Shown: piece after piece, positions 1 to 9,133 of the stretch
Layout: each line of letters opens with the position of its first letter
How positions within the stretch are numbered: the stretch's first letter is position 1
Source: Streptomyces sp. H27-C3
GTDB lineage: Bacteria; Actinomycetota; Actinomycetes; Streptomycetales; Streptomycetaceae
Direction: 5' to 3'
NCBI RefSeq assembly: GCF_030063415.1
Contig: NZ_JASITA010000024.1
Coordinates: 1 to 64,000, forward strand
Length of the DNA stretch: 64,000 bases
The notes under the pieces: generated by a model
What the model saw: the letters and a program-made list of their open reading frames with translations, nothing else
What the model was told of the DNA's origin: nothing
Databases searched by the model: none
Made by a program: the position numbers and the translations under genes

Positions 1-135
1 CACGTCGCCCAGGAACTCAACGGCCGCCCACGCAAGACGCTCGGCTGGAGTACTCCAGCCGAGCGTCTACGTGATCTACTCACCACCTGAAAACCAGGCG
101 GTGTTGCAACGACCACTGGAACCCAAGGTGGGCCT
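1..135 (+). mobile_element. IS30-family transposase C-terminal fragment and probable IS end
   Basis: An open frame enters from the left edge and stops at 88-90, giving 29 residues that include ELNGRPRKTLGW followed by a TPAERL-like segment. This is the usual C-terminal signature of IS30-family transposases, just after the DDE catalytic core. Downstream, GGTGTTGCAACGACCACTGG (about 100-120) looks like the inner part of an IS30-type terminal repeat. Only the last part of the element is in the window, so its completeness cannot be judged. It lies about 50-90 bases beyond the 3' end of the partial nuo operon. A longer frame starting at 71 is a shadow of nuoN2. Confidence 0.75.
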
Positions 136-184
136 TACGGGAGAAGGGCCCCGGGGCGTGCGGCCCTGCCCCCGGGCGCAGGGC

Positions 185-1729
185 CTACTGGAAGAGGTCG
201 CCGGTGGCGAAGCGCAGCACCAGTTGGGGGGCGCCGGACAGGATGATGCCCGCGACCGCCGTGAGAGTGATGGCGACGGCGACCGGCATGGGCACCGCGT
301 GCTTGACCCGCTCGCCCGGGGCATCGGCCCCGGCCCCGGCCCCGGCCTCGTTCTCGGCGGGTGCGCGGAAGAGGGCGGTGGTCCACCGGAGGTAGTAGTA
401 GAGCGCGATCACGACGTTCACGGCCATGACGACGGCGAGCCAGCCGAGGCCCGCGTCGACGGCCGCGGAGAAGACCGTGACCTTGGCGAAGAGGCCGATG
501 ATGCCGGGCGGCAGGCCCGCCAGGCAGAGCAGGAAGAAACCGAGCGCCAGGGCCGCGAGGGGGCGGGTCGCGTACAGGCCGCGGTAATCGGCAATACGGT
601 TCAGCGGGTTCGTACGGGCGACGAGGGCGGCGACCGCGAAGGCGCCCAGGTTCACCACGGCGTACATCAGCGCGTACGCGACCGTGGAGCCGATCTGGTC
701 GTCGCTGGAGTACGCGGCGGCAGCGATCGGGACCAGGAGGTAGCCGGCCTGCGCGACGGAGGACCAGGCCAGCAGGCGAACCGCGCTGTACGCGCGCGTG
801 GCGGACTGGCGCAGGGCAGCCACATTGCCCACGGTCATGGTGAGCGCGGCCAGCACGGCGATCGCCGGGCCCCACACGTCCGCGTACGAGGGGAAGGCGA
901 CGACGGTGACGAGGATGAGCCCGGTGAAGCCGACCGCCTTGCCGACGACGGACAGGTAGGCCGCGACAGGCAGGGGCGCGCCCACGTAGGTGTCGGGGAC
1001 CCAGAAGTGGAACGGGACAGCGGCCGACTTGAAGGCGAAGCCGACGAGCGTCAGGGCGACGCCCGCCTTGGCGAGGGTGTCCAGCTGCGCCGGTACGTCG
1101 TCGAGGCGGGTGGCGATCTCCGTGAGGTGCAGGGTGCCGGTCGTCGCGTACACGAAGCTGACACCGAGCAGCATCACGGCGGTCGCGGTGACGGACGACA
1201 GGAAGAACTTCAGCGCCGCCTCCGATGAGAGACGGTCACCGCGCTTGAGCCCCACCAGGGCGAAGGCGGGCAGTGAGGCCACTTCAAGGGCCACCACGAG
1301 GGTGGCGAGGTCCCGCGAGGCGGGCAGCAGGGCGGCGCCCGCCGCCGACGACATCAGCAGGAACCAGAATTCGCCGGCCGGGAGCTTCTTCGTCTCGGTC
1401 AGCGAGAGCAGCGCCGTGAGCAGCGCGCCGCCGAGCACCAGCAGCTGAATGACCAGCGTGAAGTAGTCCGCCGTGTAGCTGCAGACAGCGGCGTCGGAGG
1501 TGAGGCAGAACGTCGAACGGTCCCCCTTGCGCAGCGGCAGCAGGGCGAGCAGGGCCACGACGAGACCGGCGATCGAGATCCACCCGAGGAGCTGCTTCCT
1601 GCTCTCGCGTACGAAGAGATCGGCGACCAGGACGAGCAGGCCGACCGCCGCCGTGATCGTCGGCGGTGCGATCGCCGCCCAGTCGACGGACTGGACGAGG
1701 CTGGCTGCGCTTTCGGCGGCCACGGTCAC
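185..1729 (-). CDS. nuoN2: NADH-quinone oxidoreductase subunit N, second copy (NuoN2)
   Basis: This is a 514-residue antiporter-like membrane subunit of a complex-I-type enzyme. It contains the conserved transmembrane signature FHFWVPDTYVGAPLPVAAYL followed by SVVGKAVGF with the central lysine, and the YSAVRLLAWSSVAQAGY segment. The start is GTG at 1727-1729, overlapping the nuoM2 stop by 4 bases (GTGA). It is the last gene of the partial operon. A GC-rich inverted repeat around 145-183 (GGGCCCCGGGGC and GCCCCCGGGC) could be its terminator. The protein is shorter than the NuoN of the complete operon (551 residues). It should form one proton channel of the membrane arm. Confidence 0.93.
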   Translation of the reverse strand: MTVAAESAASLVQSVDWAAIAPPTITAAVGLLVLVADLFVRESRKQLLGWISIAGLVVALLALLPLRKGDRSTFCLTSDAAVCSYTADYFTLVIQLLVLGGALLTALLSLTETKKLPAGEFWFLLMSSAAGAALLPASRDLATLVVALEVASLPAFALVGLKRGDRLSSEAALKFFLSSVTATAVMLLGVSFVYATTGTLHLTEIATRLDDVPAQLDTLAKAGVALTLVGFAFKSAAVPFHFWVPDTYVGAPLPVAAYLSVVGKAVGFTGLILVTVVAFPSYADVWGPAIAVLAALTMTVGNVAALRQSATRAYSAVRLLAWSSVAQAGYLLVPIAAAAYSSDDQIGSTVAYALMYAVVNLGAFAVAALVARTNPLNRIADYRGLYATRPLAALALGFFLLCLAGLPPGIIGLFAKVTVFSAAVDAGLGWLAVVMAVNVVIALYYYLRWTTALFRAPAENEAGAGAGADAPGERVKHAVPMPVAVAITLTAVAGIILSGAPQLVLRFATGDLFQ

Positions 1730-3339
1730 GACTTGCCTCCTGCGAGGAGCTTCTGCACGGCCGGGTCGGTGAGGCCGAGGAGGACCGCGGGCCAGAGTCC
1801 GGCGAGGACGGTGAGGGCGACGAGCGGGGTCCAGGCGGCGAACTCGTAGCCCTGGATGTCGGCGATGGGCTCGGGTGTTTCGCGCTGCTCCCCCATGCAG
1901 ACACGGCGTACGACGACGAGCAGGTACGCGGCGGTGAGCAGGGTGCCGATGCCGGCGATCACCATGAAGGTCAGGAAGGCGGGGCGGCTGAGGCCTTCGG
2001 CGGGCTGGAAGGCGCCGAACATCGTGAGCATCTCGCCCCAGAATCCGGCGAGGCCCGGCAGGCCGAGGGAGGCGACGGCGCCGAAGGCGAGCAGGCCGCC
2101 GAGGCGGGGGGCCCGGCCGTAGAGGGCGGCGCCGGTGGCTCCGGCCAGGGTGTCGAGGTCCGCGGTGCCGTAGCGGTCCTTGAGGGCGCCGACGAGGAAG
2201 AACAGCAGACCGGTGATCAGGCCGTGGGCGATGTTGGCGAAGAGTGCGCCGTTGACGCCGGTGGGGGTCATGGACGCGATGCCGAGGAGCACGAAGCCCA
2301 TGTGGCCGACGGAGGAGTAAGCGATGAGGCGCTTGAGGTCGCCCTTGGCGCCCTTGCGGGCGAGGGCGAGGCAGGCCAGGGATCCGTAAATAATGCCGAC
2401 GACCGCGAAGGCCGCGAGGTACGGCGCGAAGGTGTGCATGCCGTCGGGGGCGATGGGAATCGCGATGCGGACGAACCCGTACGTGCCCATCTTGAGCAGG
2501 ACGCCCGCGAGCAGGACCGAGCCAATGGTGGGGGCGGCGGTGTGGGCGTCCGGGAGCCAGCTGTGCAGCGGCCACATCGGGGTCTTCACGGCGAGCCCGA
2601 TGCCGATCGCGAGAACGGCTACGACCTGCACCGATGTGGTCAGTCCACGGCCGTTGTCAGTGGCGAGTGCCACCATGTCGAATGTGCCCGACTTCAGTCC
2701 GATGAGGAGAAGGCCGAGCAGCATGACGACGGAGCCGAGCAGCGTGTAGAGGATGAACTTCCAGGCGGCGGCCTGCTTCTGGGCGCCGCCCCAGCGGGCG
2801 ATCAGGAAGTACATCGGGATGAGGACCATCTCGAACGCCAGGAAGAAGAGCAGCAGATCGAGAACGGCGAAGGTCGCCAGGGTGCCGGACTCCAGGACGA
2901 GCACCAGGGCGACAAATGCCTTCGGGGACGGGCCCGTTGGCATCTTGAAGTAGCTGTAGAGCGCGCAGAGGAAGGTCAGCAGCGCGGTCAGTACGAGAAG
3001 GGGGAGCGAGATGCCGTCGATGCCGAGGTGGATTCTGACGTCGAGCGCCGGGATCCAGCTGATGTCGGTCGTGGCCTGCATCTTCGACGGGTGGGATGGG
3101 GTCTCCCCTGCTCGAGCGGAGTCGAGAGTTTGGGGATGGTCGAAGCCGAGCGCCAGGATGATCGCGGCGATGAGGATCGCGCCGGTGACGACCATGCCGT
3201 GGCGGAGCACGGCCTGGTCGGGGTTCTTGCCCTTGAGCCCGGGAGGGGCAGGCAGGAGCGCGGCGGCGGCGCCGACGAGCGGGGCGACGACGATGAACGC
3301 CAGGAGGAACTGCATCACGGACGGGCTGATATCGATCAC
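1726..3339 (-). CDS. nuoM2: NADH-quinone oxidoreductase subunit M, second copy (NuoM2)
   Basis: This is a 537-residue antiporter-like membrane subunit. The transmembrane-5 glutamate lies in LAFEMVLIPMYFLI. The classical NuoM signature LHSWLPDAHTAAPT is followed by GSVLLAGVLLKMGTYG with the channel lysine, and KRLIAYSSVGHMGFV is also present. These key residues are intact, so proton translocation looks possible. The start is GTG at 3337-3339, three bases after the nuoL2 stop. The motif is closer to textbook NuoM than that of the copy at 40757-42328, which reads LHTWLPNAMGEATTP. The two copies are therefore diverged paralogues rather than a recent duplication. Confidence 0.95.
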   Translation of the reverse strand: MIDISPSVMQFLLAFIVVAPLVGAAAALLPAPPGLKGKNPDQAVLRHGMVVTGAILIAAIILALGFDHPQTLDSARAGETPSHPSKMQATTDISWIPALDVRIHLGIDGISLPLLVLTALLTFLCALYSYFKMPTGPSPKAFVALVLVLESGTLATFAVLDLLLFFLAFEMVLIPMYFLIARWGGAQKQAAAWKFILYTLLGSVVMLLGLLLIGLKSGTFDMVALATDNGRGLTTSVQVVAVLAIGIGLAVKTPMWPLHSWLPDAHTAAPTIGSVLLAGVLLKMGTYGFVRIAIPIAPDGMHTFAPYLAAFAVVGIIYGSLACLALARKGAKGDLKRLIAYSSVGHMGFVLLGIASMTPTGVNGALFANIAHGLITGLLFFLVGALKDRYGTADLDTLAGATGAALYGRAPRLGGLLAFGAVASLGLPGLAGFWGEMLTMFGAFQPAEGLSRPAFLTFMVIAGIGTLLTAAYLLVVVRRVCMGEQRETPEPIADIQGYEFAAWTPLVALTVLAGLWPAVLLGLTDPAVQKLLAGGKS

Positions 3340-3342
3340 TGC

Positions 3343-5340
3343 TCACGCTCCGACGGCGGCGACGATGACGGCGGCGATCGCCAGGACGACGGACCCGGCG
3401 AGCAGTGCGCTGAGGTAGGTCTGCACATTGCCGGTCTGGGCGCGGCGGACGCCCGCGCCGAGCAGGCGCGGGAGGGTGCCCGCACCGCGTACGTAGGTGT
3501 CGACGACCTCGCGGTCCAGGAAGCGGACCAGTTCGGCGGCCGCTTGGACGGGCCGTACGAAAAGGGTGTGGTAGACGGCGTCGAGGTGGAATCCGGCGGC
3601 CGCGTGGCGGTGGAGCGGGCCGAGCAGGAGACGGCCGGGGTCCGCCGGGTCGGGGGCCGACGCGATGTCGCCGTAGGCGGCGGTGTGGGTGGCGATGGCT
3701 TCGGCCTCGGAGGTTGCCGGGTCGGCGTCCGGGTGGGCGGCGACGGCGCCGATCGGGGGCCGGGTCGCCGTGAGGGCCGTTGTGTAGCGCCAGGCGCCGT
3801 AGGTGACGAGGCCGCCGACCAGGGCGACGCCCGTGCCGAGGACCGCGGTGGTGACGGTCGGGGCGAGGGAGTGGACGTCGAACCAGCCCGCGAGTTGGCC
3901 GACGGTGAGGCCGAACCCGAGTGAGGGGACGGCCAGCAGCCACAGCACGCCGTTCATGGCGAGTGGCTGCTTGCCGTGGTCCGGCGCGGCGGGGCCGCGG
4001 CCCCGGAAGGCCAGCAGCCACAGGCGGGTGGCGTACGCGGCGGTGAGGAGGGCGGTGACCAGGCCCGCGACGAGCACGATCCAGCCGGCGCCGGAGGGGA
4101 CGCCCCGAGTGGCGCCGAGGGAGGCGTGCTCGGCGGCGACGAGGACGGCTTCCTTGGAGAAGAAGCCGGCGAAGGGCGGGATGGCGGCGAGAGCCAGCAG
4201 GGCGATCGTCATCGTCCAGTAGGCGTCGGGGATGCGCTTGGCGAGGCCGCCCATGCGGGACATGGCGGCCAGCGAGTTGGTGCCGGCGGCGTGGATGATC
4301 ACGCCGGCGCCGAGGAAGAGGAGCGCTTTGAAGGCGCCGTGGGACAGGAGGTGGAAGACGGCCGCGCCACGGTCACCGACAGCCAGGGCGCCGGTCATAT
4401 AGCCGAGCTGGCCGATGGTCGAGTAGGCGAGGACCCGCTTGATGTCGTCCTGGGCCAAGGCGGCGAGCGCCGATCCGACCATGGTGACGGCGGCCATCAC
4501 GGCGAGGACGGTCAGGGCCGCGGCGGAGGCCGCGAAGACGGGGAGGAGGCGGGCCACGAAGTACACACCGGCGGCGACCATCGTCGCGGCGTGGATCAGC
4601 GCGGAGACGGGCGTGGGGCCCGCCATCGCGTCGGGCAGCCAGGTGTGCAGCGGGAACTGCGCCGACTTGCCGGCGACGCCCGCGAGGAGCAGCAGCGCGA
4701 TCAGGGTGGGGTGGTCGAGACCCCGGTCGCCGACCACGTCCAGGATCGTGGAGATCCGGAAGGAGTTCGCGTCGGCGGCGAGCGCGAACAGGCCGAACAG
4801 GAAGGGGACATCACCGAGTTTGGTGACCAGGAAGGCCTTCAGGGAGGCGGCGCGGGCCGCAGGCGTCTCCCAGTAGTGGCCGACGAGGAAGTACGAGCAG
4901 ATGCCCATGATTTCCCAGCCGACGAGGAGCACCATCAGGTCGCCGGAGTAGACGACGAGCAGCATCGCGGAGGTGAACAGGGAGACCAGGGCGGCGTACG
5001 AGGGGTAGCGCGGGTCGTCGCGCAGATAGCCCGTCGAGTAGATCTGCACACAGGTCGCGACGACCCCGACCAGGACCGCGACCAGGACCGCGAAGCCGTC
5101 GAGGTGCAGGGCCAGGTCGATGGGGACCGAGCCGGTGGGGGTGAGCCGGGTCGACGCCTCGATGTCCTTGCCGCCGCCCTGGCGTACGGCGACGAGCACG
5201 GCCAGCACGGCGGCGGCCACGGTCGGCAGTACGGCCAGGGGCCGCACGAACCCGGGGGCGGTGCGGCCGAGCAGCAGGCCGGCCACGGCGCCCAGGAACG
5301 GAAGGAGTGGAACGAGGACGGCGAGGGTCGTGATGGTCAC
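3343..5340 (-). CDS. nuoL2: NADH-quinone oxidoreductase subunit L, second copy (NuoL2)
   Basis: This is a 665-residue distal antiporter-like subunit. The conserved GPTPVSALIHAATMVAAGVY segment, the QFPLHTWLPDAMAGPTP loop and the KRVLAYSTIGQLGYM helix are all present. The C-terminal third should form the long lateral helix typical of NuoL. It starts with a codon at 5338-5340 that overlaps the nuoK2 stop by 4 bases. The length is normal for the family (about 610-670). Together with NuoM2 and NuoN2 it gives a full set of three antiporter-like channels, so the membrane arm of the second enzyme appears complete. Confidence 0.95.
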   Translation of the reverse strand: MTITTLAVLVPLLPFLGAVAGLLLGRTAPGFVRPLAVLPTVAAAVLAVLVAVRQGGGKDIEASTRLTPTGSVPIDLALHLDGFAVLVAVLVGVVATCVQIYSTGYLRDDPRYPSYAALVSLFTSAMLLVVYSGDLMVLLVGWEIMGICSYFLVGHYWETPAARAASLKAFLVTKLGDVPFLFGLFALAADANSFRISTILDVVGDRGLDHPTLIALLLLAGVAGKSAQFPLHTWLPDAMAGPTPVSALIHAATMVAAGVYFVARLLPVFAASAAALTVLAVMAAVTMVGSALAALAQDDIKRVLAYSTIGQLGYMTGALAVGDRGAAVFHLLSHGAFKALLFLGAGVIIHAAGTNSLAAMSRMGGLAKRIPDAYWTMTIALLALAAIPPFAGFFSKEAVLVAAEHASLGATRGVPSGAGWIVLVAGLVTALLTAAYATRLWLLAFRGRGPAAPDHGKQPLAMNGVLWLLAVPSLGFGLTVGQLAGWFDVHSLAPTVTTAVLGTGVALVGGLVTYGAWRYTTALTATRPPIGAVAAHPDADPATSEAEAIATHTAAYGDIASAPDPADPGRLLLGPLHRHAAAGFHLDAVYHTLFVRPVQAAAELVRFLDREVVDTYVRGAGTLPRLLGAGVRRAQTGNVQTYLSALLAGSVVLAIAAVIVAAVGA

Positions 5341-5693
5341 GCGGCGGCCTCAGCCTTCTGTGCCGGGGCGGAAGCTTCGTCGTCGGGGCCTTCGGCGGTG
5401 TCGCGGAGCCGGTCGATGTCCGACGTGCCGCGGTTGCGGTAGACCATCAGGACGATCGACAGGCCGATGCCGATCTCCGCCGCGGCGATGGCGATGGTGA
5501 AGAGCGTGAGTGCCTGGCCGGAGTGCAGGGTGTCGCGGAGCCAGACGTCGAAGGCGACGAGGTTGAGGTTGACGGCGTTGAGCATCAGCTCGACGGACAT
5601 CAGGACCAGGATCGCGTTGCGGCGCGCGAGTACGCCGTACAGCCCGGTGCAGAAGAGGAGGGCGGCGAGCACGGCGGGATAGGCGAGGTGCAT
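5337..5693 (-). CDS. nuoK2: NADH-quinone oxidoreductase subunit K, second copy (NuoK2)
   Basis: This 118-residue, three-helix membrane subunit carries both conserved membrane glutamates, one in LMSVELMLNAVNL and one in IAAAEIGIGLSIV. The start ATG at 5691-5693 overlaps the nuoJ2 stop in an ATGA. The last 25 or so residues are a charged and Ala-rich tail (AEGPDDEASAPAQKAEAAA) that is absent from the 99-residue NuoK of the complete operon. The subunit belongs to the proton path between NuoH/J and NuoN. Confidence 0.93.
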   Translation of the reverse strand: MHLAYPAVLAALLFCTGLYGVLARRNAILVLMSVELMLNAVNLNLVAFDVWLRDTLHSGQALTLFTIAIAAAEIGIGLSIVLMVYRNRGTSDIDRLRDTAEGPDDEASAPAQKAEAAA

Positions 5694-6292
5694 CAGCGCT
5701 TGTCCTCCGGGGCGGTGGCGGCCGGGGTGGTGGCGGCGTTCGGGTCGACGCTGTCCTTGCGGGAGAGGACGATCGCGCCGACCAGCGCGGCCAGCAGCAG
5801 GACCGACAGCGCCTCGAAGGGCAGTACCCAGTGCTGGAAGAGGATCTCGCCGGTCACCTTGGTGGAGCCCTGGGCGGGCCCGTCCAGGGCGATCCAGGTC
5901 GTACGGAACGCGTCGACGACCACCCACACGAGTGCGGCCGCCGCGGCGAGGGCCACGGTGAGAGCGACCCAGCGGTTGCCCGAATCAGCGTCCGGGGAGC
6001 GGCCGATGGGGGCCTTCGTGAGCATCAGCCCGAAGAGAAGGAGAACAACGACGGAGCCGACGTAGATCAGGACCTGGACCCAGGCGATGAACTCGGCTGT
6101 CAGCAGGAGGTATTCGACGGCGATGCCGCCGAGTGCCACGACCAGCCAGAGGGCGGCGTGCACCAGCTGCTTGGTCGTGACCGTGATGACGGCCGCGCCG
6201 AGGGTGGCGATGCCGACGAGCAGGAAGGCGATCTCGACGCCGGTCGGGGACAGGAAACCGTGTTCGGCGGCGGCCGTTGCGAGGTGGCTCAT
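5693..6292 (-). CDS. nuoJ2: NADH-quinone oxidoreductase subunit J, second copy (NuoJ2)
   Basis: This 199-residue membrane subunit has the usual five hydrophobic segments. The family signature HAALWLVVALGGIAVEYLLL is followed by FIAWVQVLIYVGSVVVLLLF, and the TM3 region is intact. The start ATG at 6290-6292 overlaps the nuoI2 stop by 4 bases. It is shorter than the NuoJ of the complete operon (275 residues), which has a longer soluble C-terminus. Its expected role is at the hinge of the quinone-coupled proton path. Confidence 0.93.
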   Translation of the reverse strand: MSHLATAAAEHGFLSPTGVEIAFLLVGIATLGAAVITVTTKQLVHAALWLVVALGGIAVEYLLLTAEFIAWVQVLIYVGSVVVLLLFGLMLTKAPIGRSPDADSGNRWVALTVALAAAAALVWVVVDAFRTTWIALDGPAQGSTKVTGEILFQHWVLPFEALSVLLLAALVGAIVLSRKDSVDPNAATTPAATAPEDKR

Positions 6293-6975
6293 TCGGTGGC
6301 CCCCTCTTCGCGCTGCCCCTGCTCGGCTGTGTGCTCACGCGCGGCTTGTTCCTGCCGGGGTGGCTGTTCCTGGGCGGCCTGTTCCTGCTGGGCGGCTGCC
6401 TGTTCCTGGGCGACTTGTTCCTGGGCCACCTGCTCCTGAGCGGCTGGCTCCTGGGCGGCTGCGAGTTTGTCGGCGGTCTTGCGGGCTGCCGCGATCTCCT
6501 TCGGCTCCTCGGCCGCCGGGTCCAGCGCGGGTGGCGCGGGCACCGTCCACATCCACTCGCGGAGCTTGTCCCGCTCATGGGTCAGCTCGTGAATGTCCGT
6601 CTCCGCGTACTCGAACTCCGGGGACCAGAAGAGCGCGTCGAAAGGACACACCTCAATGCAGATACCGCAGTACATGCAGAGCGAGAAGTCGATCGCGAAG
6701 CGGTCCAGGACGTTGCGGCTGCGCTCGCGGCCACCGGGGGCGGCGGCAGGGAGCGTCTCCTTGTGGGAGTCGATGTAGATGCACCAGTCGGGGCACTCAC
6801 GGGCGCAGAGCATGCAGACCGTGCAGTTCTCCTCGAACAGGCCGATCACGCCGCGCGAGCGGGGTGGGAGTTCGGGCTGGACATTGGGGTACTGCGCGGT
6901 GACGGTCTTCTTCGTCATGGTGCGGAGTGTGACGGCCAGGCCTTTGGCGAGGCCGGACCCTGGGATCGGAGCCAT
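6289..6975 (-). CDS. nuoI2: NADH-quinone oxidoreductase subunit I, second copy (NuoI2), with Ala/Gln repeat tail
   Basis: This is a 228-residue ferredoxin-like subunit. Both [4Fe-4S] motifs are complete: CTVCMLCARECP and CMYCGICIEVCP. That gives the two clusters that pass electrons to NuoB. The ferredoxin core ends near residue 150. The rest is low-complexity, built on a repeated five-residue unit AQEQ(V/A/P), visible in the DNA as imperfect 15-base repeats at about 6350-6470. The start ATG overlaps the nuoH2 TAA by one base. The tail has no counterpart in the NuoI at 45416-46033. In an enzyme without NuoE/F/G this subunit would be the natural electron entry point. Confidence 0.93.
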   Translation of the reverse strand: MAPIPGSGLAKGLAVTLRTMTKKTVTAQYPNVQPELPPRSRGVIGLFEENCTVCMLCARECPDWCIYIDSHKETLPAAAPGGRERSRNVLDRFAIDFSLCMYCGICIEVCPFDALFWSPEFEYAETDIHELTHERDKLREWMWTVPAPPALDPAAEEPKEIAAARKTADKLAAAQEPAAQEQVAQEQVAQEQAAAQQEQAAQEQPPRQEQAAREHTAEQGQREEGATE

Positions 6976-7943
6976 TACTGGATCGCCACCTTCACGATGC
7001 CGGTGAGCGCGATCTGCGCGAGAGCGAGCGGGATGAGCACGGTCCAGGCGAGCTTCTGCAACTGGTCCTCGCGCAGGCGCGGGTAGGTGACGCGTAGCCA
7101 GATGACGCCGAAGGCGAGGATCGCGGTCTTCAGGAGCGTCCAGACCCAGCCGAGTCCGTCCGCGCCCCACGGGCCGTGCCAGCCGCCGAGGAACAGGACG
7201 GTGGTCAGACCGCACAGGACGACGATTCCGGCGTACTCGGCGAGCAGGAAGAGAGCGAAGCGGAGGCCCGTGTATTCCGTGTACGCGCCGAAGATGATCT
7301 CCGAGTCGGCGACGGGCATGTCGAACGGCGGGCGCTGGAGTTCGGCGAGACCGGCCACGAAGAAGACGAGCGCGCCGACGATCTGCCACGGCAGCCACCA
7401 CCACTCGAAGGCATTGAGGATGCCGGGGAGCGAGACCGTGCCGGCCGCCATCGCCACGGACGCGGCGGTGAGCAGCATCGGCAGTTCGTACGCGAGCAGC
7501 TGAGCGGCGGTGCGCAGGCCGCCCAGGAGGGAGAACTTATTGGCCGAAGCCCAGCCCGCCATGAGCGAGCCGAGCACACCGACGCCCATGACGGCGAGCA
7601 CGAAGAAGATGCCCGCGTCGACGACCTGGCCGACCGCGCCCTCACTCGGGCCGATCGGGATCGCGACGAGGACGAGGAGGTACGGGAGGAGGGCGACGGC
7701 GGGCGCGAGCTGGAAGATACGGCGGTCGGCGTTGGCCGGGACGATGTCTTCCTTCTGGGCGAACTTCACACCGTCAGCGACGAGCTGGGCCCAGCCGTGG
7801 AAGCCGCCCGCGTACATGGGGCCGAGCCGGCCCTGCATGTGCGCCATCACCTTGTGCTCGGTCTGGCCCACGACCAGGGGGAGCACCAGGAATACGGCGA
7901 AGACGATGAGCAGCCGGAGGGCGACATCGAGTACGTCGTTCAC
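6975..7943 (-). CDS. nuoH2: NADH-quinone oxidoreductase subunit H, second copy (NuoH2)
   Basis: This 322-residue membrane subunit normally forms the quinone chamber with NuoB and NuoD. Conserved features include HMQGRLGPMYAG, LADGVKF, and PPFDMP followed by TEYTGLRFALFLLAEY. The loop after PPFDMP reads VADSEIIFGAY, whereas the NuoH at 46026-47402 has ESEGDLVGGFN, so the first acidic position after PFD-x-P is valine here. The start is GTG at 7941-7943, overlapping the nuoC2 stop (GTGA). There is no C-terminal extension, unlike the 458-residue paralogue. The altered loop could mean changed quinone handling. Confidence 0.93.
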   Translation of the reverse strand: MNDVLDVALRLLIVFAVFLVLPLVVGQTEHKVMAHMQGRLGPMYAGGFHGWAQLVADGVKFAQKEDIVPANADRRIFQLAPAVALLPYLLVLVAIPIGPSEGAVGQVVDAGIFFVLAVMGVGVLGSLMAGWASANKFSLLGGLRTAAQLLAYELPMLLTAASVAMAAGTVSLPGILNAFEWWWLPWQIVGALVFFVAGLAELQRPPFDMPVADSEIIFGAYTEYTGLRFALFLLAEYAGIVVLCGLTTVLFLGGWHGPWGADGLGWVWTLLKTAILAFGVIWLRVTYPRLREDQLQKLAWTVLIPLALAQIALTGIVKVAIQ

Positions 7944-9133
7944 GCGTCGCTCCCTCGTTCGTCGGCGGGACGGTCCGCTTCCGCGTCGGTACTTCCGGCC
8001 GATTCCGTCGAGTCGGCCGAGTCGGCTGAATCGGCCTCGGCCGTCACTTCGGTCGCTTCCGTGTCCGGAGTGGCGTCGGCCTCTTCGGCCGGGTCCGCGT
8101 CCCGGGCGTTGTGCCACGGGGTGTCCGTGGAACGTGCGGGCGGCGTGGGCCGGGGCGGCGGCGGTTCCGCTGCCGGTGCTGGTGTCGGCGGCGGTTCCGG
8201 TGCCGACACCAGCGGCCCGGCCTGCGCATCGCCCTCGGCTGCCGCGCCGGGCGCAGAGGCCTCAGTGGCGGGAGGCTGCGTGGCTTCCGGCACCTGCTTG
8301 CCCACCGAAGCCTGTGGGGCATCTGGCGCCGGGGTCTGCGGGACCTCAGTCGCCACCGGCGCCTCCTGAGCCTGCGGGCCCACCGGCGCCTCCAGAGCCT
8401 GGCTCGCCGAGCCCGCGCTCACGCTGCGGGCTCGGCGGGCAGGGCGGTCGGCTGCCGCAGCTCCCGCCGCTCCCGCGCCGGCTCCGGCCGCTCCCGCGCG
8501 TGGCGTGCGGGTCGGGCGGGACTGGGCCGGGGGGAGCTGGCCCTTCAGGGGGCCCCATTCGTTCGGGTCGGGGACGCCCGGCGGCAGCATCTGGCGGCGC
8601 TTGGGGCCGCCGTGGTCGGACTCCCCCGGCTCCTTCGCGCCCGGCCATGCCTTGGCGACCCGGGCCGCTAGGACGAAGTCCTTGCGCAGCGGGTGGCCCT
8701 CGAAGCCGTCGGGCAGGAGGAGCGGCACGAGGTGCGGGTGGTCCGTGAAGTCGACGCCGAACATCTCGTGCGTCTCGCGCTCGTGCCAGGCCGCGCCCGC
8801 GTAGATCTCCACGGCGGTGGGGACGACCGGCGCCGAGTGCGGGACGGTCGTACGGATGAGGAGGCGGCGTACCCGGCGATTCTCCAGGGCCACGACATGG
8901 GCGCAGACCTGGAAGCCGGTGCCCGGCTCGTCGACCGCGCTCAGCCAGTCGAAGTAGGTGCAGCCCAGCTTGTCGCGGGCGATCTCCAGGGCCGCGATCC
9001 ACGAACCGATCGGGACGTCGACGGTGAGCAGGTCGTAGGAGTGTCCGGCGGTCGCCTCCTCGCCGAAGATCTCGGTGACGGCGTCGGGGAGGGTGTCGTA
9101 CGCCGTCAGGGTGTTCTCGGTCGGGTCGCTCAC
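7940..9133 (-). CDS. nuoC2: NADH-quinone oxidoreductase subunit C, second copy (NuoC2), with long disordered tail
   Basis: This 397-residue protein has a 30-kDa-subunit domain in residues 1 to about 185, with WHERETHEMFGVDFTDHP and GHPLRKDF. About 210 residues rich in Pro, Ala, Glu, Thr and Ser follow, including runs such as AGAAGAGAGAAG and ADSADSADSTESAG. There is no NuoD-type sequence in the tail, so this is not a NuoCD fusion. The start is GTG at 9131-9133, overlapping the nuoB2 stop. The family is usually about 180-240 residues, so the tail nearly doubles it. The tail's function is unknown, and it may be disordered. Confidence 0.9.
   Translation of the reverse strand: MSDPTENTLTAYDTLPDAVTEIFGEEATAGHSYDLLTVDVPIGSWIAALEIARDKLGCTYFDWLSAVDEPGTGFQVCAHVVALENRRVRRLLIRTTVPHSAPVVPTAVEIYAGAAWHERETHEMFGVDFTDHPHLVPLLLPDGFEGHPLRKDFVLAARVAKAWPGAKEPGESDHGGPKRRQMLPPGVPDPNEWGPLKGQLPPAQSRPTRTPRAGAAGAGAGAAGAAAADRPARRARSVSAGSASQALEAPVGPQAQEAPVATEVPQTPAPDAPQASVGKQVPEATQPPATEASAPGAAAEGDAQAGPLVSAPEPPPTPAPAAEPPPPRPTPPARSTDTPWHNARDADPAEEADATPDTEATEVTAEADSADSADSTESAGSTDAEADRPADERGSDA

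Noticed and set aside
1666..3924. Long plus-strand open frame antisense to nuoM2/nuoL2 (similar ones at 3976-5442, 40727-42415, 42496-44799 and 46131-48863)
   Set aside because: Composition is Arg/Gly/Asp/Glu-rich without any family motif and mirrors the codon bias of the minus-strand genes. These are shadows typical of very GC-rich DNA.
7940..8600. A NuoD-like domain hidden in the NuoC2 tail
   Set aside because: The tail is Pro/Ala/Glu/Ser low-complexity sequence. No GPQHPSTHG or other NuoD motif is present.
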